A stretch of 5,573 nt of DNA from Polaromonas sp. GTDB taxonomy: Bacteria > Pseudomonadota > Gammaproteobacteria > Burkholderiales > Burkholderiaceae_C. Positions 1 to 5,573 of this stretch are shown here, piece by piece. The stretch spans positions 1-5,573 of the forward strand of contig JABMMH010000405.1 of assembly GCA_013205645.1 (NCBI GenBank). The letters are read 5' to 3'. The notes beneath the pieces are model-generated. The model was given only the letters and a program-made list of their open reading frames with translations. It made no database searches and was not told where the DNA came from. The translations under genes and the position numbers were made by a program. The first letter of the stretch is position 1, and each line of letters opens with the position of its first letter.

Positions 1-52
1 CTCCGGCGGTGGCGGCTACGGCGGTGGCGGCGGCGGTCGCGGCGGCTACTAA
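1..52 (+). CDS. C-terminal tail of a glycine-rich RNA-binding protein (partial)
   Basis: Only the last 16 codons and the TAA stop (50-52) are inside the window; the frame begins at base 2. The tail reads SGGGGYGGGGGGRGGY, a Gly-rich segment with Tyr and Arg. Such tails are typical of the small bacterial RRM-type RNA-binding proteins (about 90-160 residues) that are common in Betaproteobacteria and often cold- or stress-responsive. The RRM domain itself lies outside the window, so the family call rests on the tail composition alone. Gly/Tyr/Arg-rich tails also occur in single-stranded DNA-binding proteins and DEAD-box helicases, and these cannot be excluded. The gene is followed by a short hairpin (69-89) and then a strong terminator (96-130), which fits a highly expressed single gene that converges on gshA. 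Confidence 0.6.
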   Translation, partial: SGGGGYGGGGGGRGGY

Positions 53-68
53 GCCCTGCTAACCCACT

Positions 69-89
69 GACTCAGTCTTGTGCTGAGTC
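69..89 (+). repeat. Small hairpin between the RNA-binding protein gene and its terminator
   Basis: GACTCAG (69-75) and CTGAGTC (83-89) are perfect inverted copies around a 7-base loop. No T tract follows, so it is not a terminator by itself. It lies in the 3' untranslated region of the upstream gene, 6 bp before the main terminator stem, and may add stability to the mRNA end. A chance 7-bp stem is possible. Confidence 0.4.
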
Positions 90-95
90 CAGCTC

Positions 96-130
96 AAAAG
101 GCTTCAAAACTTCGGTTTTGAAGCCTTTTT
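96..130 (+). terminator. Strong intrinsic terminator, probably bidirectional
   Basis: A perfect 15-bp stem pairs 96-110 with 115-129 around the loop TTCG (111-114). The loop is closed by C-G, giving the exceptionally stable C(UUCG)G tetraloop in plus-strand RNA. The right arm ends in a run of five T (126-130), and the left arm starts with AAAA, so minus-strand RNA also ends the hairpin in TTTT. It therefore fits as the end of the RNA-binding protein transcript and, in the other direction, of the gshA transcript, whose stop codon lies 43 bp away. Confidence 0.93.
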
Positions 131-172
131 GCATTGGCGCAATTAAAGAACAACGGCCTTCAACAGCGTCAC

Positions 173-1747
173 TCAGCCCACCGCAGCCAGTACGCGCACT
201 GGCATATCCAGCCGTGCGGCTGACAAATACTGCTGACGATAAATTTCAAACGGCAAGGTGTCAGCCGCTTCTATTTTTTTCTGATCTGCGATCGACTGAG
301 CACTCATCTGCAACAAGCGAGCTTGCTGCTCGGCGGACCAAGGCATGTCCAACAGCAAAGCCTGCGTCTTGACGGATTGATCGCGGACAAACTGCAAGAA
401 CGAGTCGTCAAAGCCCTGCATGGCTTTCAGCACGCGGGCTGACGCCAATGTCTCGGGCTGCTGCAAAGCGGCGCTGGCAGCGGCCAGCGAGCGGCTGTAG
501 CGGTCTGTGCCGTGTGTGGCGTCCAGCGTAGCAGCCAGCGGCGCACACGCAGCCACCAACTCAGCGCCCCAGCCCACCAAGCTGACCTCTTGGCCACGGC
601 GTTCGAGTTGCAGACCGGGCTCGCGCCCACGCGCGGCGGTTCGGTGCTGGTTGCGAGCTAGCTCGGCAATTTCGGCGGGTGAATCAGGCGGGCTGTCGGT
701 CTGCAAGCAGTGCAACAAAAACACGTCCAGAAAATCCATGGTCTCGGCCTTGATGCCCACCGGCACGAAAGGGTCGAGGTCCATCAAACGCACTTCAATG
801 TATTCAACACCGCGTTCACGCAGCGCATGCAGCGGCCGCTCGCCCGGGAAGATCACGCGCTTAGGGCGGATGGTGCCGTAAAACTCGTTTTCAATTTGCA
901 GCAAGGTGTCGCCCAGCTGGTTGTAGTCGCCACCCGGGTTGCGAACGCCAACACCTTCATAGGCGGGGTAAGGCCGGGTCAACGCGTCAGCCAGTGAAGC
1001 GGCATAGCCTTCCAAGCTGTTGTAGCTGACGGCCAGCGAAGCCTGCGCGTCGCTCTGATAGCCGAGCCGCCCCATGCGCAAGGACGTGCCATGCGGCATG
1101 AACATGGTGCGCTCAGACAACTGTTGCAGCTCGTGTTGACGTCCCGCAACAAAACTGGAACACACCGCCGGCGATGCGCCAAACAGATACAAGAGCAAAA
1201 ACGCATGACGCCTGAAATTACGAATCAAACCAAAATACGCTTCACTCGACACACCGGGCAAAGACCAGTTGTAGTGAATGCCTGAGATCGTTTGCATGCG
1301 GCGGCCGTAGCGGTGGCTCAAGCCCATGCGGTAGACACTTTTTGCACGGCCCACATTGGACGAGCCAAAACGCGCAATCGGAATGGTTTCGTCGGTTGGC
1401 AGGCCGCAAGGCATGCTGGAGACCCAGAGCATCTCGTCGCCGGCTTTTTGCATCTCACGGTAGGTGAACTGATGCATCTCAGTCAGTTCGGCCAGCGTGC
1501 GGGCAGCATCGAGGTGCGCGCCAGTGACCAGCTCAAGCTGAGATTCACTGAAGTCCGTGGTGATGTGGGGGTGCGTCAGAGCCGAGCCGAGCGCCGCCGG
1601 GTGCGGCGTCAGCGCCAGCGCACCACTGGCTTGGGCGCGCAGGCTTTCCTTTTCGAGACCCCGGCGCATACCTTTGAGGCGCGCGGGGGTCAGGTCTTTC
1701 AGCAAATTATCCGAAAGCTGTCCGGCTTGGGCCTGCAACTGGGTCAT
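173..1747 (-). CDS. gshA: Glutamate-cysteine ligase, E. coli GshA type
   Basis: This cytosolic enzyme joins L-glutamate and L-cysteine with ATP to give gamma-glutamylcysteine, the first step of glutathione synthesis. The 524 residues align along their whole length with E. coli GshA (518 residues) as I recall it. Recognisable blocks are RGLEKESLR (29-37, metal/ATP-binding glutamates E32 and E34), ALGSALTHPHITTDFSES (52-69) with E72 following, SSNVGR (129-134), TISGIHYNWSLP (153-164, with H158), YLFGASPAVCSSF (187-199), LQIENEFY (283-290), RPKR (294-297), EYIEVR (315-320) and EAADTLPF (493-500). Two differences stand out: the stretch after SLP is about 17 residues shorter than in E. coli, and the C-terminus runs about 16 residues past the usual end. 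The ATG is supported by GAGGAA at 1761-1756, 8 nt upstream. The gene lies downstream of the esterase on the same strand; gshB is not in the window. Confidence 0.96.
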   Translation of the reverse strand: MTQLQAQAGQLSDNLLKDLTPARLKGMRRGLEKESLRAQASGALALTPHPAALGSALTHPHITTDFSESQLELVTGAHLDAARTLAELTEMHQFTYREMQKAGDEMLWVSSMPCGLPTDETIPIARFGSSNVGRAKSVYRMGLSHRYGRRMQTISGIHYNWSLPGVSSEAYFGLIRNFRRHAFLLLYLFGASPAVCSSFVAGRQHELQQLSERTMFMPHGTSLRMGRLGYQSDAQASLAVSYNSLEGYAASLADALTRPYPAYEGVGVRNPGGDYNQLGDTLLQIENEFYGTIRPKRVIFPGERPLHALRERGVEYIEVRLMDLDPFVPVGIKAETMDFLDVFLLHCLQTDSPPDSPAEIAELARNQHRTAARGREPGLQLERRGQEVSLVGWGAELVAACAPLAATLDATHGTDRYSRSLAAASAALQQPETLASARVLKAMQGFDDSFLQFVRDQSVKTQALLLDMPWSAEQQARLLQMSAQSIADQKKIEAADTLPFEIYRQQYLSAARLDMPVRVLAAVG

Positions 1748-1755
1748 AGGGTCGA

Positions 1756-1761
1756 TTCCTC
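1756..1761 (-). promoter_or_regulatory. Ribosome binding site of gshA
   Basis: GAGGAA on the minus strand, 8 nt before the ATG at 1747, is a good match to the anti-Shine-Dalgarno sequence. It fixes the gshA start and argues against downstream in-frame Met codons such as residue 27. Confidence 0.75.
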
Positions 1762-1800
1762 AGATTCTTATTTTTTTGGATTGAATGCACGCTATCACAG

Positions 1801-1823
1801 GCTGGCCAATCTTGCTGGCCAGC
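1801..1823 (-). repeat. Hairpin in the gap between esterase and gshA
   Basis: GCTGGCCA (1801-1808) and TGGCCAGC (1816-1823) form a perfect 8-bp GC-rich stem with a 7-base loop. On the minus strand it lies 30 nt after the esterase stop and about 53 nt before the gshA start. No T tract follows it in the direction of transcription, so it is not a canonical intrinsic terminator. It may protect the esterase mRNA end, cause partial termination, or be neutral. The rest of the 106-bp gap shows only the gshA ribosome binding site and an A-rich stretch; I see no convincing promoter. Confidence 0.45.
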
Positions 1824-1853
1824 ACACCATGCAGCGTCATTTGTGGGCGAACT

Positions 1854-2516
1854 TCAGGCCAGCACGCGCTGCAGCCACTTTTCCATGTCAGCGATTTCTT
1901 CTTGGCAGACTGAGTGTTCCATGGCGTACTCATGCCAATCCACCGTGTAGCCAAGCGACTCCAAATGGTCGCGTGAGGCGGTCGCACGCGGCAAGATCAC
2001 AACCGGGTCACGGTTGCCATGCGCCATGAAGATGGGCACATCTTGGTTGGCAGCACTGCGCTCGGCCGCCGTCTTGTCGGCCAGCGGCAAGTAGCCCGAC
2101 ATGCCGATGATGCCGGCCAAACGGTCGCGGTGACGCAGACCGGTCATCAGCGCCATGGCGCAGCCCTGCGAAAAACCCGCCAGCACAATGCGATTGGACG
2201 GAATACCACGCGACTTCTCGCGCTCAATGAGCGAGTCGATGGCCAGCTGAGAATGCCGCATGCCCGCCTCGTCTTGGCGCTGCGTCAGATCGGCGCCCAG
2301 AATGTCGTACCAAGCCGGCATTTGGTAGCCGCCATTGATGGTCACAGGCATCACCGGCGCATTGGGAAAGATGAAACGGATCGGGCCAACCGCCGACAGG
2401 TCAAACTGCTCAGCCACCGGCACGAAATCACGGCCGTCAGCCCCCAAACCGTGCAGGATCAAGACAGTGGCGACCGGGTTTTCGCCGGTCTGGGCTTCAA
2501 TGACTTCGAGTGACAT
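1854..2516 (-). CDS. Carboxylesterase of the alpha/beta-hydrolase family (phospholipase/carboxylesterase type)
   Basis: A 220-residue cytosolic serine hydrolase that probably cleaves short-chain carboxylic esters. The length matches the small carboxylesterase family of Pseudomonas fluorescens esterase II (about 218 residues), whose eukaryotic relatives are acyl-protein thioesterases. Seen in the sequence: the oxyanion-hole block LHGLGADG (21-28), the nucleophile elbow GFSQG with Ser116, Asp170 in HGNRDPVV, and His201 in AMEHSVC. The triad positions match the family closely. There is no signal peptide. The ATG at 2516 is preferred because the N-terminus MSLEVIEAQTG fits family members. An in-frame TTG two codons upstream (2522) would add only two residues and leaves too little room for the AGG at 2526-2524, which sits 7 nt before the ATG. 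The gene is transcribed towards gshA and divergently from the transporter; no functional link to either is evident. The natural substrate is unknown. Confidence 0.93.
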   Translation of the reverse strand: MSLEVIEAQTGENPVATVLILHGLGADGRDFVPVAEQFDLSAVGPIRFIFPNAPVMPVTINGGYQMPAWYDILGADLTQRQDEAGMRHSQLAIDSLIEREKSRGIPSNRIVLAGFSQGCAMALMTGLRHRDRLAGIIGMSGYLPLADKTAAERSAANQDVPIFMAHGNRDPVVILPRATASRDHLESLGYTVDWHEYAMEHSVCQEEIADMEKWLQRVLA

Positions 2517-2741
2517 GCGCAAACCTAACCAAGTCTTATCCGGGGTGGAAATTGGAATTAAACAAAGATGCCGCAGCTGAAGGCTGCCGACAAGCAGGCA
2601 ACGGCTAAAAAACCGTCAATATGGGATTTTAAGGGGCCTGAGGATTGACGCCGGGTCGCGTCCGGATACCCTTATTGACTCAGACTGGTTGAGGCCAGCG
2701 GCATCGCTGCGATGGGGTTCAGCAGCCGGCTAGGGAAAGTA

Positions 2742-2750
2742 TGTATACCG
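2742..2750 (+). promoter_or_regulatory. Putative operator, distal copy (TGTATACCG)
   Basis: This 9-mer is the exact reverse complement of the site at 2791-2799 and has the palindromic core GTATAC (2743-2748). GT-AT-AC cores resemble operators of FadR-subfamily GntR regulators, which often control TRAP transporter and catabolic genes. The regulator is not in the window, so the family assignment is inference. Confidence 0.45.
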
Positions 2751-2790
2751 GCCGAAATCCATTAGTGAAAGAATGAAAAAAATGTAACGT

Positions 2791-2799
2791 CGGTATACA
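2791..2799 (-). promoter_or_regulatory. Putative operator, proximal copy (CGGTATACA)
   Basis: This site mirrors 2742-2750, with exactly 50 bp between the centres of the GTATAC cores. It lies 36 bp before the transporter ATG. It contains TATACA (2794-2799), which could serve as a -10 box with transcription starting near 2806. The matching -35 position (about 2771) is poor. If TATACA is the -10 box, a protein bound here would block RNA polymerase directly. Confidence 0.45.
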
Positions 2800-2823
2800 A
2801 CGCTGACATCACCGTCTTTTTTC

Positions 2824-2828
2824 AGGAG
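2824..2828 (+). promoter_or_regulatory. Ribosome binding site of the TAXI binding protein
   Basis: AGGAG lies 7 nt before the ATG at 2836, a near-ideal arrangement for strong translation. It fixes the start, which also gives an intact signal peptide. Confidence 0.8.
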
Positions 2829-2835
2829 TCAGATT

Positions 2836-3795
2836 ATGCAAACCATCAAAAGCTCGCTCTCCTTGTTCCTCGCTGGGCTCACATTGTCGTTCAGCGCTCA
2901 CGCACAAAATATTTCCATCGCCACCGGCGGCACCAGCGGGGTCTACTACCCCTTGGGGGGCGGCATGGCGGCAGTGTTGTCGAAATATGTCCCTGGCATG
3001 CAGGCCACGGCCGAGGTGACGGGCGGCTCGGTCGACAATCTCAAACTCATCGGCAGCGGCAAGCCCTACATCGGCTTCACCATGGCCGACGCCAGCCTCG
3101 ATGCGTACCGTGGAGAAGACAAGTTCAAGGGCAACAAAATCCCGCTCAGAACCCTGATGGTGCTCTACCCCAACCGCATGCACGTGGTCAGCGTCGAAGG
3201 CCGGGGCGTCGCCAAAATAGCCGATCTCAAGGGCAAACGCGTCTCCACCGGTTCTCCGGGCAGCGCGACCGAGGTGATGGCTTTTCGCGTGATCGAAGCC
3301 GCCGGCTTGGACAAAGACAAAGACCTGAAGCGTGAGCGCCTCAGTGTGGCCGAGTCCGTCAATGCCATCAAGGACGGCAAGATTGACGCTTTTTTCTGGG
3401 TTGGCGGTCTGCCGACTGCGGGCGTGACCGACCTGGCCAACACCCCCGGCAATAAGATCAAGATGGTTGACCATGCAGAAGTGGTTGCAGCCATGAACAA
3501 AAAGTACGGCAACCTGTACGTCGAAGATGTCATCCCCAAGGACATGTACAAGGGCATGGACAGCGACAACAAACAGGCCACCGTGATGAACATTCTCGTG
3601 GTCAACGAAACCATGGACGACAAAACCGCCTACAACATTGTCAAGACCATTTTCGACAAGCGCGACGACCTGATAGCCGTGCACAAAGAAGCCATCAACT
3701 TCAAGCTTGAAAACCAGAAATCAAGCGCCACGCCGATTCCATTCCATCCCGGCGCTGCAAAATACTTTGCAGAAAAGGGCATCAAGCTCAACTGA
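2836..3795 (+). CDS. TAXI-family TRAP transporter solute-binding protein
   Basis: This is a periplasmic receptor that captures a solute and hands it to the TRAP permease encoded just downstream. The 319-residue length is typical of the TAXI family (about 310-340). A Sec signal peptide is clear: Lys5, a hydrophobic core at about 7-19, and an AHA cleavage site after Ala23, giving a mature start QNISIATGG. Family marks are the N-terminal block ATGGTSGVYYPLGGGMA (29-45), TGGSVDN (62-68), DLKGKRVSTGSPGSATE (130-146), the FFWVGGLP segment (186-193) and the C-terminal FHPGAAKYF (303-311). TAXI receptors are usually linked to glutamate/glutamine, dicarboxylate or other organic acid uptake, but the ligand cannot be deduced here. 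The gene starts the transporter locus behind the paired GTATAC sites and is followed directly by a strong terminator. A 291-residue open frame on the opposite strand (2809-3684) is a shadow. Confidence 0.95.
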   Translation: MQTIKSSLSLFLAGLTLSFSAHAQNISIATGGTSGVYYPLGGGMAAVLSKYVPGMQATAEVTGGSVDNLKLIGSGKPYIGFTMADASLDAYRGEDKFKGNKIPLRTLMVLYPNRMHVVSVEGRGVAKIADLKGKRVSTGSPGSATEVMAFRVIEAAGLDKDKDLKRERLSVAESVNAIKDGKIDAFFWVGGLPTAGVTDLANTPGNKIKMVDHAEVVAAMNKKYGNLYVEDVIPKDMYKGMDSDNKQATVMNILVVNETMDDKTAYNIVKTIFDKRDDLIAVHKEAINFKLENQKSSATPIPFHPGAAKYFAEKGIKLN

Positions 3796-3802
3796 ATTTC
3801 CA

Positions 3803-3839
3803 AAAAAAAGCCCTCAAATCATATTTGGGGGCTTTTTTT
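3803..3839 (+). terminator. Strong intrinsic terminator between binding protein and permease genes
   Basis: A 17-bp stem pairs 3803-3819 with 3823-3839 around the 3-base loop CAT. It has a single T-G wobble (3814 with 3828), a GC-rich centre and a T7 run (3833-3839) opposite an A-run, so it can work in both directions. It begins 7 bp after the binding-protein stop and ends 37 bp before the permease ATG. It therefore sits inside a presumed operon and would let only part of the transcripts continue into the permease gene. Confidence 0.92.
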
Positions 3840-3876
3840 ATGTGCACCTGAAACCTGATCAACAAGGTCCGCCAGC

Positions 3877-5573
3877 ATGAACCAGCCCTCTACCCAGAGC
3901 ACACCAGACGTTGTCGTCAGTCAAGAGTCGCTCCACAAGGCCGAAGAGTTCATCGAAGCGGAGGAAGGCGCAGCCAACAAACTAAAAGGCTGGCTGGGCA
4001 TTTTTGTGACTGCAGTCGCCTTTCTGATGTCGGTGTTTCACCTATACACCGCCTATGGCATCGTGCCCACATACACTTTGCGCCCGGTTCACGTCGGCTT
4101 TGTGTTGTTTCTGTGCTTCCTGGTGTTTCCAATTGCCACCCGCTTTCGCCATCGCATCATGTGGTGGGACTGGCTGGCTGCAGCGCTGTCGATCGCCGTG
4201 GTGGTGTATCTGATTCAAGGCGGTGACGATTTCACCGACCGCAACACCTCCCCCAACCCCTGGGACATTGTGTTTGGTGTCGCGCTCATCGCGATGGTGC
4301 TCGAAGCCATGCGACGCACCAATGGCTGGATCATGCCGATCATCACCTCGGCCTTCATTGCCTACGCCCTGTTTGGCCCCTACCTGCCGGCTCCGTGGAC
4401 CCACAAGGGCTATGAGGTCGGCCGCTTGGTGGGTGTGATGTATATGACCCTGGAGGGCATTTACGGCGTAGCTGTCGACGTGTCGGCATCGCTGATCATT
4501 CTGTTCACGATCTTCGGCGCCTTCCTGCAGTACTCTGGCGCGGGCAAGTTTTACATTGACTTCTCGTTTTCCGCGATGGGCGGCAAACCGACCGGCGCGG
4601 GTCGCACCGTGGTGCTGGCCTCGTTTCTGCTCGGCGGGCCGTCCGGCTCGGGGGTGGCGACCACCGTCACGCTGGGGGCAGTCGCCTACCCAATGCTGGC
4701 CAAGGTCGGCTACGACAAGAACGCCGCAGGCGGACTGCTGGCAGCCGGTGGCCTGGGTGCGATTATTTCGCCGCCGGTGCTGGGTGCCGCAGCCTTCCTG
4801 ATTGCAGAGTTTCTAAAAATCTCTTACCTCGACGTGCTGTTGATGGCCGTGATTCCGACACTGCTTTTTTACCTCGCCCTGTTCCTGATGGTGGAGATCG
4901 ATGCCCGCAAATACAGCATGGGCAACACCACCTTCGACAAGGTGGACACGGTCTGGAACCTGACGAAAAAATACTGGTACCACTTTCTGTCTCTGATCTC
5001 CATCGTGTTCTTCATGATGTGGGGTTTCTCGCCGGTGTTGTCGGTATTCTGGGCCACTGTGGTGTCGTTTTTCACCAGCTTTCTTCGGCGTGACACGGCC
5101 TTGATCTCTCATGACCTATTCACCGGCAAGGGCTCATTCACCCAAAACCTGTTCCAGTCGCCCTTCGTGAAAGCCATGGAAGCTGGCTCGGTTGGCGTGC
5201 TCAACGTGGCGGCAACCTGCGCCGGTGCGGGCATCATCGTTGGCGTGGTCACGCTCACCGGCTTGGGTCTGAAGTTCAGCAGCATCGTGATCGACTATGC
5301 CGGTGGCAGCCTGCTGCTCACTGCGATCTTCACCGCGCTGGTGGTGTGGATTGTGGGCCTGGCCGTCCCGGTCACCGCCTCCTACATCATCTGCGCGGTG
5401 ATTGCCGCGCCGGCACTGATCAAGCTCGGTGTGCCCGACTTCGCCGCCCACATGTTCATCTTTTACTACGCCGTGCTGTCCGAAGTGTCGCCGCCCACCG
5501 CGTTGTCGCCGTTTGCAGCGGCAGCCATCACCGGGGGCGATCCCTACAAGACCACGCTGCAATGCTGGAAGTA
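3877..5573 (+). CDS. TRAP transporter fused permease (4TM/12TM type), 3' end missing
   Basis: This inner-membrane protein combines the small (DctQ-like) and large (DctM-like) TRAP subunits and would import the solute delivered by the upstream TAXI receptor, driven by an ion gradient. The frame is open for 565 codons to the window end; fused TAXI permeases usually have about 620-700 residues, so perhaps 60-130 are missing. A cytosolic N-terminus of about 38 mostly acidic residues precedes hydrophobic segments near 40-59, 72-88, 98-114, 131-147, 151-167 and 202-220. Large-subunit blocks follow: GGPSGSGVATTVTLG (253-267), AGGLGAIISPPVLGAAAFLIAEFL (290-313), CAGAGIIVGVVTLTGLGLKFS (448-468), VGLAVPVTASYI (493-504) and LSEVSPPTALSPFAAAAITG (534-553). 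The start has a modest AAGGT site (3864-3868) 8 nt upstream, and an in-frame TGA at 3856 prevents an earlier start. The blocks differ from the common forms SGSAVANVVTTG and SDITPPVAL as I remember them. Confidence 0.93.
   Translation, partial: MNQPSTQSTPDVVVSQESLHKAEEFIEAEEGAANKLKGWLGIFVTAVAFLMSVFHLYTAYGIVPTYTLRPVHVGFVLFLCFLVFPIATRFRHRIMWWDWLAAALSIAVVVYLIQGGDDFTDRNTSPNPWDIVFGVALIAMVLEAMRRTNGWIMPIITSAFIAYALFGPYLPAPWTHKGYEVGRLVGVMYMTLEGIYGVAVDVSASLIILFTIFGAFLQYSGAGKFYIDFSFSAMGGKPTGAGRTVVLASFLLGGPSGSGVATTVTLGAVAYPMLAKVGYDKNAAGGLLAAGGLGAIISPPVLGAAAFLIAEFLKISYLDVLLMAVIPTLLFYLALFLMVEIDARKYSMGNTTFDKVDTVWNLTKKYWYHFLSLISIVFFMMWGFSPVLSVFWATVVSFFTSFLRRDTALISHDLFTGKGSFTQNLFQSPFVKAMEAGSVGVLNVAATCAGAGIIVGVVTLTGLGLKFSSIVIDYAGGSLLLTAIFTALVVWIVGLAVPVTASYIICAVIAAPALIKLGVPDFAAHMFIFYYAVLSEVSPPTALSPFAAAAITGGDPYKTTLQCWK

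Larger units (their letters stand above)
2517..2835. other. Divergent intergenic region between esterase and TRAP transporter
   Basis: These 319 bp have no convincing coding region. The esterase-proximal half has only weak structure: a 5-bp stem GCAGC/GCTGC (2573-2587) and a 4-bp stem around an A6 run (2601-2616). TTGACG (2645-2650) and TTGACT (2675-2680) resemble -35 boxes but have no acceptable -10 box at the right distance. The transporter-proximal part (2742-2835) is richer in A/T and holds the paired GTATAC sites, an A7 tract (2776-2782) and the ribosome binding site. I could not place a convincing sigma-70 promoter for the esterase. Confidence 0.6.

Noticed and set aside
118..372. An 84-codon plus-strand open frame starting inside the terminator hairpin
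   Set aside because: It begins in the terminator, has no proper ribosome binding site and overlaps the conserved 3' end of gshA.
1817..1865. Direct repeat GGCCAGCAC at 1817-1825 and 1857-1865
   Set aside because: The second copy is inside the last codons of the esterase gene and its sequence is explained by coding; the first is part of the hairpin. Nothing suggests an attachment site or mobile element.
1292..2029. A 245-codon open frame on the plus strand spanning the 5' end of gshA and the 3' end of the esterase gene
   Set aside because: It lies antisense to two clearly recognised genes, its product has no recognisable family features, and it bridges an intergenic gap. It is a by-product of GC-rich codon usage.
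2537..2668. TATCCGG (2537-2543) and CCGGATA (2662-2668) as a long-range inverted repeat
   Set aside because: A 7-bp match 118 bp apart in a 319-bp region is likely by chance, and neither copy sits at a recognisable promoter.
2645..2680. TTGACG and TTGACT as -35 boxes of a transporter promoter
   Set aside because: Neither has a -10-like hexamer at 16-18 bp, and both lie more than 150 bp from the start codon.
2809..3684. A 291-codon open frame on the minus strand opposite the TAXI binding protein
   Set aside because: The His/Val/Gly-rich product is the typical mirror of a real gene on the other strand. The plus-strand frame has a signal peptide, family motifs and a good ribosome binding site.
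4042..5562. Several minus-strand open frames of 99-142 codons (4042-4404, 4813-5112, 5134-5562)
   Set aside because: They are antisense to the permease frame, which has clear TRAP blocks. Their products are rich in His, Arg and Gln without any domain.

Overview
The window reads as ordinary chromosomal DNA from a betaproteobacterium, most likely Burkholderiales and possibly Comamonadaceae (for example near Rhodoferax or Polaromonas). The reasons are the moderately high GC content, a glycine-rich RNA-binding protein tail, an E. coli-type glutamate-cysteine ligase, and a TAXI-type TRAP transporter. The taxonomic call is an inference from gene content and style, not from a marker gene.

Left part (1-1850): the last codons of a plus-strand gene for a Gly-rich, probably RRM-type, RNA-binding protein end at position 52. 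This gene converges with gshA on the minus strand (173-1747). The 120-bp gap between them holds a very strong, nearly symmetrical hairpin terminator with a C(UUCG)G loop, which could stop transcription from both sides. Upstream of gshA on the same strand lies a small alpha/beta-hydrolase carboxylesterase gene (1854-2516). The 106-bp gap between esterase and gshA contains a hairpin but no clear terminator, so the two may be partly co-transcribed.

Middle (2517-2835): a 319-bp divergent intergenic region separates the esterase from the transporter genes. Its most notable content is a perfect 9-bp inverted pair, TGTATACCG and CGGTATACA, with 50 bp between the centres of the GTATAC cores and an A7 tract between them. 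It sits just upstream of the transporter gene and looks like a pair of operators for a regulator encoded elsewhere.

Right part (2836-5573): a two-gene TRAP transporter locus of the TAXI type. The first gene encodes a secreted periplasmic solute-binding protein. A strong hairpin terminator follows it. Then comes the fused 4TM/12TM membrane permease, which is cut off by the window end after 565 codons. The binding protein would capture a substrate in the periplasm and deliver it to the permease, which uses an ion gradient for uptake. The substrate cannot be read from the sequence. The terminator between the two genes suggests that the binding protein is made in excess of the permease.

I found no mobile element, CRISPR array, tRNA, rRNA, defence system or clearly new system. 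The points most worth following are the paired operator-like sites and the terminator inside the transporter locus.
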